From Zychaea mexicana (Eukaryota > Mucoromycota > Mucoromycetes > Mucorales > Lichtheimiaceae), in the NCBI RefSeq assembly GCF_025766255.1, contig NW_026516825.1, positions 1 through 64,000 on the forward strand: a stretch of 64,000 nucleotides of DNA. Direction: 5' to 3'. Both the position numbers and the translations under genes were made by a program. Position 1 is the first letter of the stretch, and each line of letters starts with the position of its first letter. This document shows, piece by piece, positions 23,106 through 39,900 of the stretch. The notes beneath the pieces are model-generated. The model was not told where the DNA came from. It made no database searches and saw only the letters and a list, made by a program, of their open reading frames with translations.

Positions 23106-25340
23106 CACTATAGGAAAGAAAAAACCTTAATATACCTAAACCTAAAAAAACCTGAGAAAACTCGAATATACCTTAATAATATCTGGTTTCTCTGATTCGT
23201 TTTATTGGTCGGCTGAAGCGTGAAATGCGTTCAACTGTGTTTATGATTGGGTACATACATCGTGTCTTATTGGTCGTTGTACGTATAGCTGTATCCGTTT
23301 GGGAGCATCATTGGATACTTCATCAGCTATTCACATTTCCTCATTGATCCTCTTTCATAATTATGTATGCTAAAAAACTGATTTCGATTGGATGACAATA
23401 TGTTTATTATTAAATTTTGCTTTCTATATTAAATCTTTGACAAATCATTTTTGCATTGTGTAGTACACAAGCAAATAAGTGTTCAATTCTATTTAGTTGC
23501 CAACACGACCGCAACAGCGAACACCACGAGCATTACGAGCACCGACGCGAGCAACACTGGTGCTGTCAGTGAAGTCATTAGCAGATCCATCGCATGAACG
23601 GGCGCGTTTGCGTGATGTAGTCTCTCTTTTAATTAGGTTGGTATATCATGGATGCTCATTCTATGCCATGCAATATGGATTTTTGATCTACTGTATACCT
23701 TGGCTTAAAGAGAGCAACACACTGGGCAGTTGCGACGCGTCTTCGTCTTCCGACTATTACACTAGGAGCCTTGAACAGTCGTCTGTGTTTGATGTCGACG
23801 GCAACGCAACCTCATGGTGTTGACGAACGCTGGTTGAGTACAACCAGTGTGTGTGCTATGAAGTACGTCAAATACATCTGCATTGGTAGAGTATATATAC
23901 CTTTATTCTGAAAAAACACATGTTTCCTCTTGTGGAGCGCTTGATAATGTCTGATAGCGTTTAAAAACTGTAATATTTTGAAGGTAAGCATTATATACAT
24001 ATATACCGGAAACGCTAATACTCCTAGTATGTACTTACTGATTTTTGGTAGAAGCCGCCCTAGGCAACGCGTTTCTTGTAAGTTATTGCGCGATCCCCCG
24101 AAGTTGCAGGATTTTGTTTGTAGCCCAACTGTTCACGCACGCATCCAAGGGTGCAGATATTTAGCATGCGCTCTATAAATCTTGTTGCGCCTTCAAGGTT
24201 GTCTCTGGTATCGCTGATCAGCTCGTTCTAAGCAAATCAATATCAGGTTTGCTGAGAATACCATCGACCATTATCCCAGATCGTCCCCATATGTTGTCCC
24301 TGATATTGACTTCGTCGCTGCGCGTGATATCCAATTGGTGCTCCCTGACAACGTCGTGGCACAGACTGGTCAGCTCCTCCATTACAAACTTCGTCTGTGA
24401 GTCGACTTTGCGTTTGTAAGACCGTGTCAAGAGCATGCCGTCGAACAGCCCAGAAGAAAACGCTCTTGATACGGAGCTGGAAGATTCTACAGATGGACAT
24501 GAAAGGACAGCACTGTACATCCCCAACTATAAGAGTTACTGATGTGGAAAGATCATCCAACGCCTTACTGTGACATCAACTTCCCTTGCCAAGGAGCCGA
24601 CCGACCGTGCAAGTGCAAGCATTGAATCGTTATTGTTTTTGATAGCGTTAAGAATTGCTGGGATTTGAGGATTCATGTTAAGTTGTTTCTGTGTGATGTT
24701 TTATATTGACGAAAGAGGAGAAGGAATAAGAAAAGGAACGATTTTTTTTTCAAACGGCAAGATGAAGCATACAAGGAGAGGCAAGGTCAAACAAATGAGG
24801 AGAAAAGGATCAACTTTGTTTTGATACTGCCCAAAATGGAAACCACCATAGATACCGCAGTTCACCAAGAAGTTCGTTGTCTCGTTTGTGACCTGCAAAC
24901 GTAGTGACGCTTCGATGTACTTTCAATACTGCACACCAGCTGTTTGAGATATGCTTTACATTAACAACTCCATCGTGCGATACAGCCACGTGCCACTGTC
25001 ATTAGACTTTTCAGCGTCATATAATTTCACCAAGGCAAATAATCTGGCAGCGTCTACATCATAATGCTGAAAGTACACCATAACTTCACCAATACGTATA
25101 AGCCTGGACTGCTGAACGCGATTGTTACCCTGCCAGCTGTTGGTGTTAATGGTCAACCGCAGGCGGCATAAAATTATTCTTCCGTGATAGAGAAGGTGTT
25201 GACATATTGATGAGATAAGAAAAAAATGTGGTCAGGTGTGTCGGAAGTTTCATTTGGTACAACAACGGTGGTCCTGGTTGAACTAAATTCAGGTTTATTC
25301 AGGTTTTTTAAGGTATATTAAGGTTTTTTTTCCTACAGTG
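23106..25340. mobile_element. CACTA (EnSpm)-type DNA transposon, degraded, GTA target duplication
   Basis: The left end reads CACTATAGGAAAGAAAAAAC and the right end, on the minus strand, CACTGTAGGAAAAAAAACC. Both continue into CCTTAATATACCT and then repeated AACCT/CCTGA words, the subterminal repeats usual in this superfamily. The 3-bp GTA is duplicated outside both ends (23103-23105 and 25341-25343). The element is 2235 bp. Internal minus-strand coding relics include VQQSRLIRIGEVMVYFQHYD (24956-25156), KFVMEELTSLCHDVVREHQ (24218-24526), a GCVAVDIKHRRLFKAP block near 23700-23820 and a final block ending CCGRVGN before a stop (about 23497). No complete transposase remains. It is likely an internally deleted, non-autonomous copy. 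Confidence 0.85.
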
Positions 25341-25582
25341 GTAGCTCATTGCTTGACGACAAAAACGTCGTCGGATTCTGCAGAAACGAATGAAGTATGT
25401 TGTTAAGCATGAGCTTTAAAGGCGGATTGAGACTAATGATATGGTATGATATCATTTGATAACAGCAAGAAAACAAGTTTCATACTCGTATATGCATACA
25501 CAAAGGAAACCAGGCTAATACAGGATTAATCATTGTTTTCAGCTCCTCTTGTTTATCATCCAAACAGGGCGTTCCTGTATAA

Positions 25583-25590
25583 TATATAAG
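25583..25590 (+). promoter_or_regulatory. TATA box of the IFI6-like gene
   Basis: TATATAAG lies 86 bp upstream of the ATG. It is followed about 30-40 bp later by a pyrimidine-rich stretch suited to transcription start, leaving a 5' leader of roughly 55-65 nt. A canonical TATA box suggests a regulated gene; this is inference. Confidence 0.55.
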
Positions 25591-25675
25591 ACCGAAAATC
25601 CCACGCGTCTGATTTATTTCATAACTTTTCTTTTCCTTCGTCAACCACTGTGAAAAGTCGTCAGTCTATACAAGT

Positions 25676-25891
25676 ATGGGTCTCATAGCGTTCGCTGTTG
25701 TAACCGTGGTTGGAGCCATTATCATCTCTACTGGTGTTGGTGTGCCACTCGCCGCAGCAATGGGATTTGCTGCCACTGGTCCAGTCGCAGGCTCTCTAGC
25801 AGCAGGTGCTCAAGCATTCGTTGGGAACGTGGCCGCAGGATCGATATTTGCCGGATTACAAGCACTTTCCATGGCAGCACCCGTACCATAA
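25676..25891 (+). CDS. Small IFI6/IFI27 (ISG12)-like membrane protein
   Basis: This is a 71-residue intronless protein. A hydrophobic N-terminal segment (LIAFAVVTVVGAIIISTGVG) is followed by a Gly/Ala-rich stretch, GFAATGPVAGSLAAGAQAF then AAGSIFAGLQALSM. This is the pattern of the interferon-induced 6-16 family (Pfam Ifi-6-16), small helical-hairpin membrane proteins whose animal members act at mitochondria or the ER in apoptosis and stress. Members also occur in fungi, with unknown role. The whole domain is present at near-normal length. A TATA box lies at 25583 and an AATAAA-like signal near 25967. The function here is not known; a chance Ala/Gly-rich frame is unlikely given the ordered motif. 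Confidence 0.7.
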   Translation: MGLIAFAVVTVVGAIIISTGVGVPLAAAMGFAATGPVAGSLAAGAQAFVGNVAAGSIFAGLQALSMAAPVP

Positions 25892-26231
25892 CGCATACAT
25901 AGTAGCTCTCCTGGTGCTCACCAAATTATCGTCACATTGGAAGTTTTTAACATTATCATACAATGCAATAAATTCGAAGCACACATTTTATGGCAACAAC
26001 GGTGGCTGTTTACTAATCTACAAATGAGAAATTGATACGTATGATCGAGCAATAACAAGGTATCCCAACGATGATGAAAGCCGCTTCTTTTAATGTAAAA
26101 GAAGGGCGAAATTTGGCGTGTGCTTCAATAGTGAATGGGGTATAGATTGCTTATAGTAAAAGTACATAGTGTGGTTGCAGTGTTTAATTTTGAGGAAAGT
26201 AATTTACATTTGACAAAATGGGGTATATGAT

Positions 26232-27698
26232 TCAATTTGCAGGGTTCGCCACTTGGTAATACATGATCATGCCTTCTATACCGGGTCCGCCATTTAGGTA
26301 GCCAAATTCAAAAGTGCCAGGCGTATCAGGAATAACCTGAACAGTTCTAAATGTAGCAGGCAATAGCCGAATCTGCGATACTGGAACATCGAACAAGGAA
26401 ATTTGTGCTTGCTGCCACGAAATCATTTGCAGATCGTTGAAAGAGCCCCAGCCCAGCAAGTGCCATTGTACTTGCTTATCTTGCTTCAAAATAAGGTCGT
26501 TCGGCTCAGACATTAGTAGCCCGTTGATAGTTCGCTTGATGTTTGATTGCCGAAATGTTCGCATCGTCGTTTGATTGTATTTGACAAGATCGAGATCCAC
26601 ATAAGGCGCCAATTTTTGAACCGTCTGGGACAAATATGGAGAATGATTCTCGTTGATGGCTAAAAAAAATACGCCTTGTTATTGATTGGGGTTATTGGAG
26701 AAGAATACTAGAGTAATATTACCAAACATTGCGGTAACAACTTCATTAGCGATTGTTGCTTCATTAAGTGCACCAGGTCGATATACAACAATAGCGCCAA
26801 AAAGGCCTGTGAAACTAGCGAACGCGAGAGTAAGTGTTAGTTGCATGACAAGGTTTAGGCACAGTACAAAACACTTACATGTCATTTTCAGTAACGTGTG
26901 AATGATAGCCCCATACAAGTGAATCACCATCTGCGGGACCGGGACCAGACCTAGGTTCCACTTGCCAGGTATACGTAAAATTATCGTTTGGTTTGACGAA
27001 CGAATTCTCCTTGGCATCCTTGTAAACAGCACCTTCCATTTCAAACTCGTAAAATACTCCCTGTATATAGATAGCAGCAGCAATTCAACGGTTAGCATTG
27101 ACAGAGCTAGGTTCGACGATCCCCCTGATTTCTTAAATATACTTGCGTGCGGGTGCATAGAAAAATCATGCGATGCTTTGTTCCACAAATGCACTCGCAG
27201 AGTATCCCCGACTTCTGCTCGTAGAATAGGTCCCAATAAACCTTGCCATTGAGGCCGTGGCTTTAACGCAGAGTATGTACTGTCCGTATATTCTCGGTAC
27301 AAAGCCTTGTAGTACTGATTCCCAACCTGAATTGAGCCTGCCATTATGTATGTATCAGAATTAATACCGAGCTTTGTCTAGCGGCTGCGAATGGCTGACG
27401 TAGAAAATAGCAATGGCAACTTACTGTCAGCAGTCCAGAAATGAGTGGCAGTATTCTCAGGAATATCAGTGGAGTACTGAGTGTAATCCCAAACGATTTC
27501 TTCAACTGCTATGTAGTATTCACGATCGAGACCATTGAGTGGCTGATTGAGTTCGTCATGGAGTAATCGAAAGTCGCCTTCATATGTAACTGGACGAGGA
27601 ATGTAAGGCTCAGGCTTATCAGGAACATCGTCTTCGGTGGACTGTGAAGCTGCAAGATGAGCTATTAATAAGCATACAGCCAAAAAGCGTATTATCAT
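26232..27698 (-). CDS. Secreted ceruloplasmin/hephaestin-like cupredoxin protein
   Basis: Five exons (27698-27425, 27337-27147, 27060-26879, 26814-26723, 26659-26232) join in phase to 388 residues. A signal peptide (MIIRFLAVCLLIAHLAA) is followed by the ceruloplasmin-type opening YYIAVEEIVWDYTQ, then LGPILRAEVGDTLRVHLWNK, MHPHGVFYE (HPH, residues 153-155) and VWGYHSHVTEND (HSH, 206-210), then FTGLFGAIVVYRPG. This is one two-cupredoxin unit of the kind repeated three times in animal ceruloplasmin. The second cupredoxin (LLGWGSFNDLQMIS, TPGTFEFGYLNGG) lacks the HxH and HCH copper ligands, so oxidase activity as a monomer is doubtful. Intron 2 starts GCAAGT. It diverges from ARO1 over a 489-bp shared upstream region. 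Confidence 0.82.
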
Positions 27699-33189
<5,491 letters not shown>

Positions 33190-33258
33190 TTTAATGATTT
33201 CTAGCATCAAATAAACAAGAGTATTTTATATTGCAATGTATTCTTTGAACAAATCCAT

Positions 33259-34985
33259 CTATTGTCGCGCCCGATTGCCAGAACCGAAAAACTTTCGTGT
33301 CACGCCTTGATATTCAAAGGGTAACATGGCAGGTTGTCGGATAGCAAACGCTTCGACTGGATTGACGTTAGGCGGTAACCAGACTCGGAGCCTTGCGTTA
33401 TCAAACATTCCTGCCACAGCTATCCAGCCGATACTGGCAAATGCAAGATCGACGGATGCTCGGGAGTTGTGGACACCTCGTACAGAGAGTAGTTGCGGTA
33501 TGGGTTGTAGTGGGCCCTCTTGGTCCATCATCTTAAGAGTTTTTGTTATATGCGGGATCATTGGGGTGAACAACGTAAAAAGTACAGGATCGCTCGATTC
33601 GACAACGTCAATACGAGCGAATGAATCCAAAAGGAGTGATCGGCCTACGAGAGCGTTTTAGTAAACGGGAAAGAAGTACTTTCTATTACGTAAGGGGATC
33701 ATATCATACCCGCTTCTAATCGAAATGTGACAGGCTTGAGTTCAGCGTGGCGCATAAGCTTCTTTTGTTCTTTGAACGACATCAGATGTATCAGCTGCTG
33801 ATCGTTCACTGCACCTGGCGTATCAATCAAATAATGTTCACGTTCCAAGAAACGTCGTTTTCCTCCAGCCTGCTGTGGTGTCCCCATATGTAATGCGTGC
33901 AATGGTATCCGGAGTGTACCCATCGTCGTACCAGGGACTGCCGAACTTGTGATTTGGTATTGTTGTCGCTTGCTTTTGCTTGCGCGTTGTGACATTATCT
34001 GATTCAGCAGTGCCGATTTGCCAACGTTGGTGCAACCAACTAGATAAATATCGTCTGTTGGCAGCCGTTCTTCGTCTATACGGCGCAATAGACCCAAGAC
34101 GCCCCAGCCCTTTTTAGCGCTTACAAGTGTGACACCACGGATTTGTTGAGTAGGGAATCCATGCTGCTTCAAATGCTGGACGATCCAATCTCGTATCCGT
34201 TGTTCGTGGCGTCGTGCTCGTTGTGGAAGCATATCAAATTTGTTGGCAGCAATCATGATCCGAGCGCTTGGATTTTGGCGGATAAGTTCAGGTAGTTGGG
34301 ATCCAAGGGAGAACGGTAAGTCAATTACGTCCAATACAGCAACGATTAGTGGATTACGCTTTGTCTTTAAGAATTCAAGCGAGCCGTATTGTTGCGTGGC
34401 ACGAAGAAAAGCAGGCGATGTTTCCGTGGTGATATGATTGTAGTGTTTGAGCGCGTAACAGCGGTGGCATACGTCCAGCTTCTTTTCTTCTTCTTCGTTG
34501 ATTATTTGTACATCGCTATCTTTACTTGCTATCCCTCCTTCTTCGTCTAGGGCTGCTTCGCCTTCCAACAGAACTCGAAGTTCGGGATCAAGTGCACTGA
34601 CAGCTGCCTCAAATTCAGCGTCGCTCATGGATTTGCTGCTACGCTTTCGTTTGGTGATCAGATCTTCGCTAATGTTTTTGCGCTCGACATAATACCCGGG
34701 TTTGCTCGGATCGTGAGTTTGGAATGGCGCGCCACAACCAGGACAGTCGCCTTGTGGTGGTGTTGCTACTGCTGCCGAAGTTGCTTGACTAGCGTTAGAC
34801 AAGGATCGAGTTGTCGTCAATGTTGATCGTAGAAGCGGTCCATGATATCCAGTTGTTAAATAGTCGAATGACCGATATGAGAGCGTTGGTGCTACGCAAC
34901 ACAGCGTTTGCCGAGTGGTAGCAGAAGAGGAATAAGCGGTGCGTGCGAAGCGTAACCTTGTCAAAGCTGTTACAGCACGTTTCAT
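33259..34985 (-). CDS. GEP3: Mitochondrial circularly permuted GTPase, GEP3/YqeH-like
   Basis: Two exons (34985-33710, 33644-33259) make 553 residues. The first 75 residues are rich in Arg, Ser, Thr and Ala, typical of a mitochondrial presequence. Zinc-finger cysteines are C81/C84 (CPGCG) and C173/C176 (CHRC). The G motifs come in permuted order: NKFD (248-251, G4), SAK (289-291, G5), GCTNVGKS (317-324, G1), then DTPG (388-391, G3). This order and the finger define the YqeH/NOA1/GEP3 family, which acts in small-subunit mitoribosome assembly; yeast GEP3 was found as a prohibitin interactor. The C-terminal domain is present. The start lies 110 bp from the divergent NAF1 start. Confidence 0.88.
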
Positions 34986-35095
34986 ATCTGGTATGTTTTA
35001 GAAGTGTCAATACAAACCAGTCCCAGCGAATTTTTCAAGCGTGCGCCTTTTTCTGGGAGAGAAACTGCAATTTCTTTTTCATTTGATCGATCAAA
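34986..35095. promoter_or_regulatory. 110-bp divergent promoter, GEP3-like / NAF1
   Basis: Only 110 bp separate the two divergent ATGs, so both genes must share this region for transcription start unless one initiates inside the other. There is no clear TATA box. Both products serve ribosome-related assembly (mitoribosome GTPase and H/ACA snoRNP factor), which would fit co-regulation; that link is inference. Confidence 0.45.
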
Positions 35096-36745
35096 ATGTC
35101 CTTTCGAAGCGTACCCGATCTCGACATTGTTGCGCTCCATGCAGCATCAACAGAGAGTGACGTCCAATTGGAAGAAGATGCTACGGTGGAGACTACCAGA
35201 TCGCCCAGCTATGCAAACCAACAGGTAATAAGATGAAGTGTTTGGTCAGTGGAAGAAGATTCTCCATGGTGCTCATTGTTTTGCACACGGAACCAGCAGA
35301 CTCGCCCACTGGACGCTTCTACTAAAACAGATTCCGTGGAAGAGGATAGTATAGACGCTGCTATCGCCAAAGTCCAGCAGGATCCAGCAGCTAGAACCGA
35401 AAACAATGATGGATATGAAAGCAGCGACCTGTCTTCGTCTTCTTCAGAAGATGAAGTTGATGGAGTTGAAACCGTGGACGAATCTGATTTGGATGAAGAC
35501 TATGGAATGGATTCTGGGCCTCTGCGGACGAAAAACGAGCTCGTGGACATAATCATCGATGCGCTCGATTTTGAAATTACAGATGCTACCGAACTATTGC
35601 CCGTAGGCACAATCGAAGATATTATCGATAATGTTATTGTCGTTCACAGCAATCCGAATATGAACAACGTCGTTTTGGACATGGGAACATTGTTCGCTTT
35701 TTCAGATCGCACTACTATGGGGGAGGTAATATCCTAATGTGCTCTTTTTTTTGCTCGAAATATAACGAGCTTTATTAAAGGAATTAACTAACCCTGAGTG
35801 TAACACTGATTAGGTTTTCGAAACATTTGGGCCAGTTTCCAGACCATATTACTCTGTACGATACAATACGGCCGATGAAATCGACAAGGAACGTGCAGTG
35901 GTGGGAGCATCGGTCTCATATGTCCCTACTTATGAACGGACGCGTATGTTACCAGTGGACGAGCTACGAAAGCAAAAGTTTACGGATGCGAGCAATGTGT
36001 ACGATGAAGAAATTGCAGACGAGGTAACAGAAAAAACAACATTATAACAGTGTAAACAAGAAAGAAAAATCAATGCAAGTCTCACCAACCTTTTCTTTGT
36101 ATTAACCAGGAAGTCGAATATTCAGACGACGAAAAGGAATTCTCACACAAGAAAAGTAAAAAAAACAAAAGGAAGAACAGGTAAAGTAACTGGAGTGATA
36201 TCTGCATGTTTCTCGCTCAAAGTTCTCCCGAGTTGTTAATACGGAGTTATTCATCGTATAGAGCCAAGTCTCTCAAAGCTGAGCGTCCAAAATGGCCAGC
36301 CCATGCTCAAAACTCATACAGCAATGGTGCACGTTTGGATGATTTTGACGCAGCTCTTGCGGCTTATGAAAGTACAGCAATGCCTGGCAGACAGATACAA
36401 AGTTATGCAGATATTGCTGAAGAGGCAGCAGCATCTACATCGCAGTATAATCGTCCACCTGAAGTGCCACCACCACAGAATGGCCCAGTCGATTTACCGT
36501 GGTATATGAGTCAGCAGACGCATAATGCACAACAGCAAAACCAACAACCGCAACAACAACAATCGGTGCAACAAGCGAATTCTACGTACAAAGCTCCAGG
36601 AGATCTAGTCAGCGAACTGCTCAACTCGTACAGTGGCAATATTCCAAACTTATCGGCATCTGGATCCTCATCTAATACGCAGGTGAAGAACAGCTCCGTG
36701 CGCTCTTTATTCAGCGCACCACCGCCTACATCCAAAGGAGCTTAG
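35096..36745 (+). CDS. NAF1: H/ACA ribonucleoprotein assembly factor Naf1
   Basis: Exons 35096-35224, 35297-35725, 35814-36023, 36110-36180 and 36262-36745 join to 440 residues. An acidic Ser/Glu/Asp-rich region (about 80-115) precedes the Gar1-like Naf1 core (about 130-256): LDFEITDATELLPVGTIEDI, VLDMGTLFAFSDRTTMGEVF, ETFGPVSRPYYSVRYN, DEIDKERAVVGASVSYVPTY and FTDASNVYDEEIADE. A Lys-rich stretch and a Gln/Pro-rich tail with DLPWYMSQQ follow. Naf1 brings H/ACA snoRNP and telomerase RNP precursors together in the nucleus before Gar1 replaces it. The acceptor of exon 2 is ambiguous by one CAG (35297 or 35300). It converges with the helicase gene downstream. Confidence 0.9.
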
Positions 36746-36934
36746 AGTCCATCATATAATTGTACATAGAGCATGTTATACCTTTATCATCGCTACAGCA
36801 AGTTCCATACGTTTTTCATCCTATCAATATAAGCAATAATTTTCTTACATAAGAAGATGTATTTTCCACGGGAAAAAAAGGTGCATGTACAAAATGATCG
36901 GGTTATTTACATAAAATATACAGTAACAGGTGCT

Positions 36935-39900
36935 TTATACAAAATCATCCGTATATTCACAAATGTCATCAGTTGTCGCCGCTTCCATAGCAGAAGTTCC
37001 GGTTTCCTCCTCTTCTTCGCCATCTTCCTCACCCTCTTCTTCGCCCGCTTGAATCCATTTGTCAGCCTCAAATCTGTCGAGCCAAGTCCTTCGTCGATCA
37101 CTTTTAGCCTGGAAAGCAGGCCCTGTTGGAACCTGGCTCATAAGGCTCATTCGATAGATTTCTCGTGGCTGTGATACTGCTGACAGATCTGACGTGGCCT
37201 CGTCGTTAATGAATGAATCGTGCGTCTTACTACTGCTTTCGTCACCGCCGTCTTCGTTTCCATCATGTCCTGAGCCCATGTGCTCTTCATCTGAGCTTTT
37301 CTCGGCTTCTAGATCGAAGAACGGGTTGTTGGCGGCATCAAGTCGCCGTCGCTGTCGACGATGTCCTTGTATTGCTCGTTTCATTACAGGTGACGAGGAA
37401 GAGGATAAGCCAGCTTGGGCCGCATCATCATGTATGATATCGCTGTCATCTTCAATAAGATTAATGCGTCGTCGCCTTCTATTGCGGGCTATGACAATAG
37501 GTGACAGTGAAGTGTTAGACGTTGGTTCGGGTGCTGCAGAATCGTTTGCACTACTGTAATTAGGTCGACTATCATCATCAACTTTGTTTTCGAGTGCTTC
37601 GCAAAACGTCACGTCGGTCATGTCGGCGTCGCCCATTGGAAAGTCATCGGGTATATTTACTGGCTCAGGTGCGTGTTGCACGTCATGATTGCTATTTGAT
37701 GGTGCTGAGTAGTGTGTAATACTGCTGTCAAGTTTTATGAGCGATTCCATAATGTTGTTTGCTATTGGCACCGAATCTTGACCATCATGATGCTGTTGCT
37801 CCGTTTCTTGCTGTGCTTTTAACAGGCTTTCATCCTGGATCGACTGTAGCCCGTTTCCTTGCTGCAACTGCTGTTCCTGACAAAGCGACTGCTGCTCAGG
37901 TTTCTGTACTGAATGAGCTGCTTTTTGATGATTTTGTTCCCATTCGTCCAATATGGCAAAGTCGATATCATCATCGAATGAGGGCGTGGAAGCAGCCATA
38001 GGAGAAGAAGGTAACGCAAACACCGAGCACACCCAATCTTTTGCTGCATCCAGTTTCAGCTTCCTTGCCCGTTCCAATAATCTTTGCTTGGCATTGTCAG
38101 TCGGCATTGGTCTTGCTGTCAGCCACTTTAGCATACTCGCGCTTATCAATGTATCTTCAGCCTCCTCCTTACTGAGTTGCTTGAAAGGAAACGGCTCCAG
38201 ACTCGTACTGCCCATGATAGGGTCGCTGGTAGCTGGGCTTGCCCCAGTATGAGTCGTCCCTTGAGATTTCTTCAGGTCGAGTGGCAGAATGTCTTCAAAC
38301 TCGTCCAGCATGTTGTAATCACCAGCAATGTCATACGATCCAGAGCGATCCAAGCGATTCTCCAATAGCAAAAGGCTGGCACATTCTTCCATCCAGGAGT
38401 CGCCTTTAATATAGCCATCTTCCAGATTCGGTTCGGCGTCGTCGTCGTTTTTACCTTCGCCATTGTTTGCATCACTGTCTTGTTGCTGGATAGGATCACT
38501 TCGATCATGCATGGATGTATCACTTGACATGTGCAGTGATATGTTACGGTTCTCAGCCGAATCTCTATGTCTCATCGATACATCGCTTTGCTGCCGGTTA
38601 AATGCTGGTGTTTTGCTTTGCGGCAGAGTGGCCCTGGTTATATGATGCATAACATTCTCTTGAGGTTGGACTATATTTGATTTTGCTTTCGATTTGCTTA
38701 GGAATATCACTGCGTCGTCGTCATCGTTGTCGTCGTCAAACTCATTATAATCATCACTTTGGTCTATTTTACGCGTTGCCGTGGTAGCAGTGTTGCTGAC
38801 GCGAGCAGTGCTCTCGGTATGTTTGATAGTTTCAATAACAATACCATCTGCATTGTTCCGCCGTCGGGGCAGGTACAGTGTATTTCCCACTGTTGGCTGC
38901 TGCTGCTCCTGTTGCTGAGGAGCATCACTTCCATATAAAATGCGGGGTTCGATCTTATTGTACAGTTCGACAAATTGCATAGTTCGTCGAGAATGTCCCA
39001 CGTGATGATAATAGTGTAGTACTTTGTTGCTCGGTAGATATTTCTGCGTGCGTTTTAGTGCATGTTGCTTTGGCCAATAGCGAATGAACGCATCCTCTAC
39101 TGTGGCCGCGCCTAGCTTCTGCAGAAAAGATGCCTCTGGTCCCTCCAACAATGTGCCTTCTGCATTCACTATTTTCTCGTTCCTATTCCTTGCTTTTGAT
39201 CGTCCGCTACCTGAGGCAGCTGGAATAAAAGTGCCGATAGTAAATCGTTTTTTGCGCCACACAGGTTGATAATTCTCCGGAATGACGCTTGGATTGGGCT
39301 TGAAGTATCGGAGGTGTCCGCCTCGTGCAATGGCTTGCTGAACTTGATTGTAGGATTCCTTTGCATTTCTGTATTTGCGCTCTTCTGTTTCCGTCATTAA
39401 CATAACGCATCGGCCTTTTCGCTTACGACCGGTGCGACCCATGCGCTGCAGCTACTTTGTAAAAGAAAGTTAGTTGATGCCTGTATTTCACTAAGAGATG
39501 CCAAGATACGTACCAATCGAAGAGGAGAGCTTTGCGAGTCATAGCAGATAATCAAATCGACTTCGCCAATATCGAGACCTTCTTCGCCAATACTAGTAGA
39601 GATAATGACGTTCAAATCACCTCGTTTAAATCGCGATATAATCTACTGCTAGTGAGTATGTAAAGTTTTTAAGTCCACTTTGTAAAAAATGTAAGGTAAC
39701 ACGTACATCTTGTTGCTCCCTTTGGTTAAGACCTTTTTTTCCATCCTTGGCGCCAGCTTGACCGACAAAATGGGAGCATCGTACCATTGGCTCATGCTCT
39801 GATAGACACTTTACGATTTCATCGACTGAGGTACGAAATGACGAAAAAACCATGATGCGAGTGCTGGTACCTGATTCAGCCTGAGTCAGATGTTCGAGTA

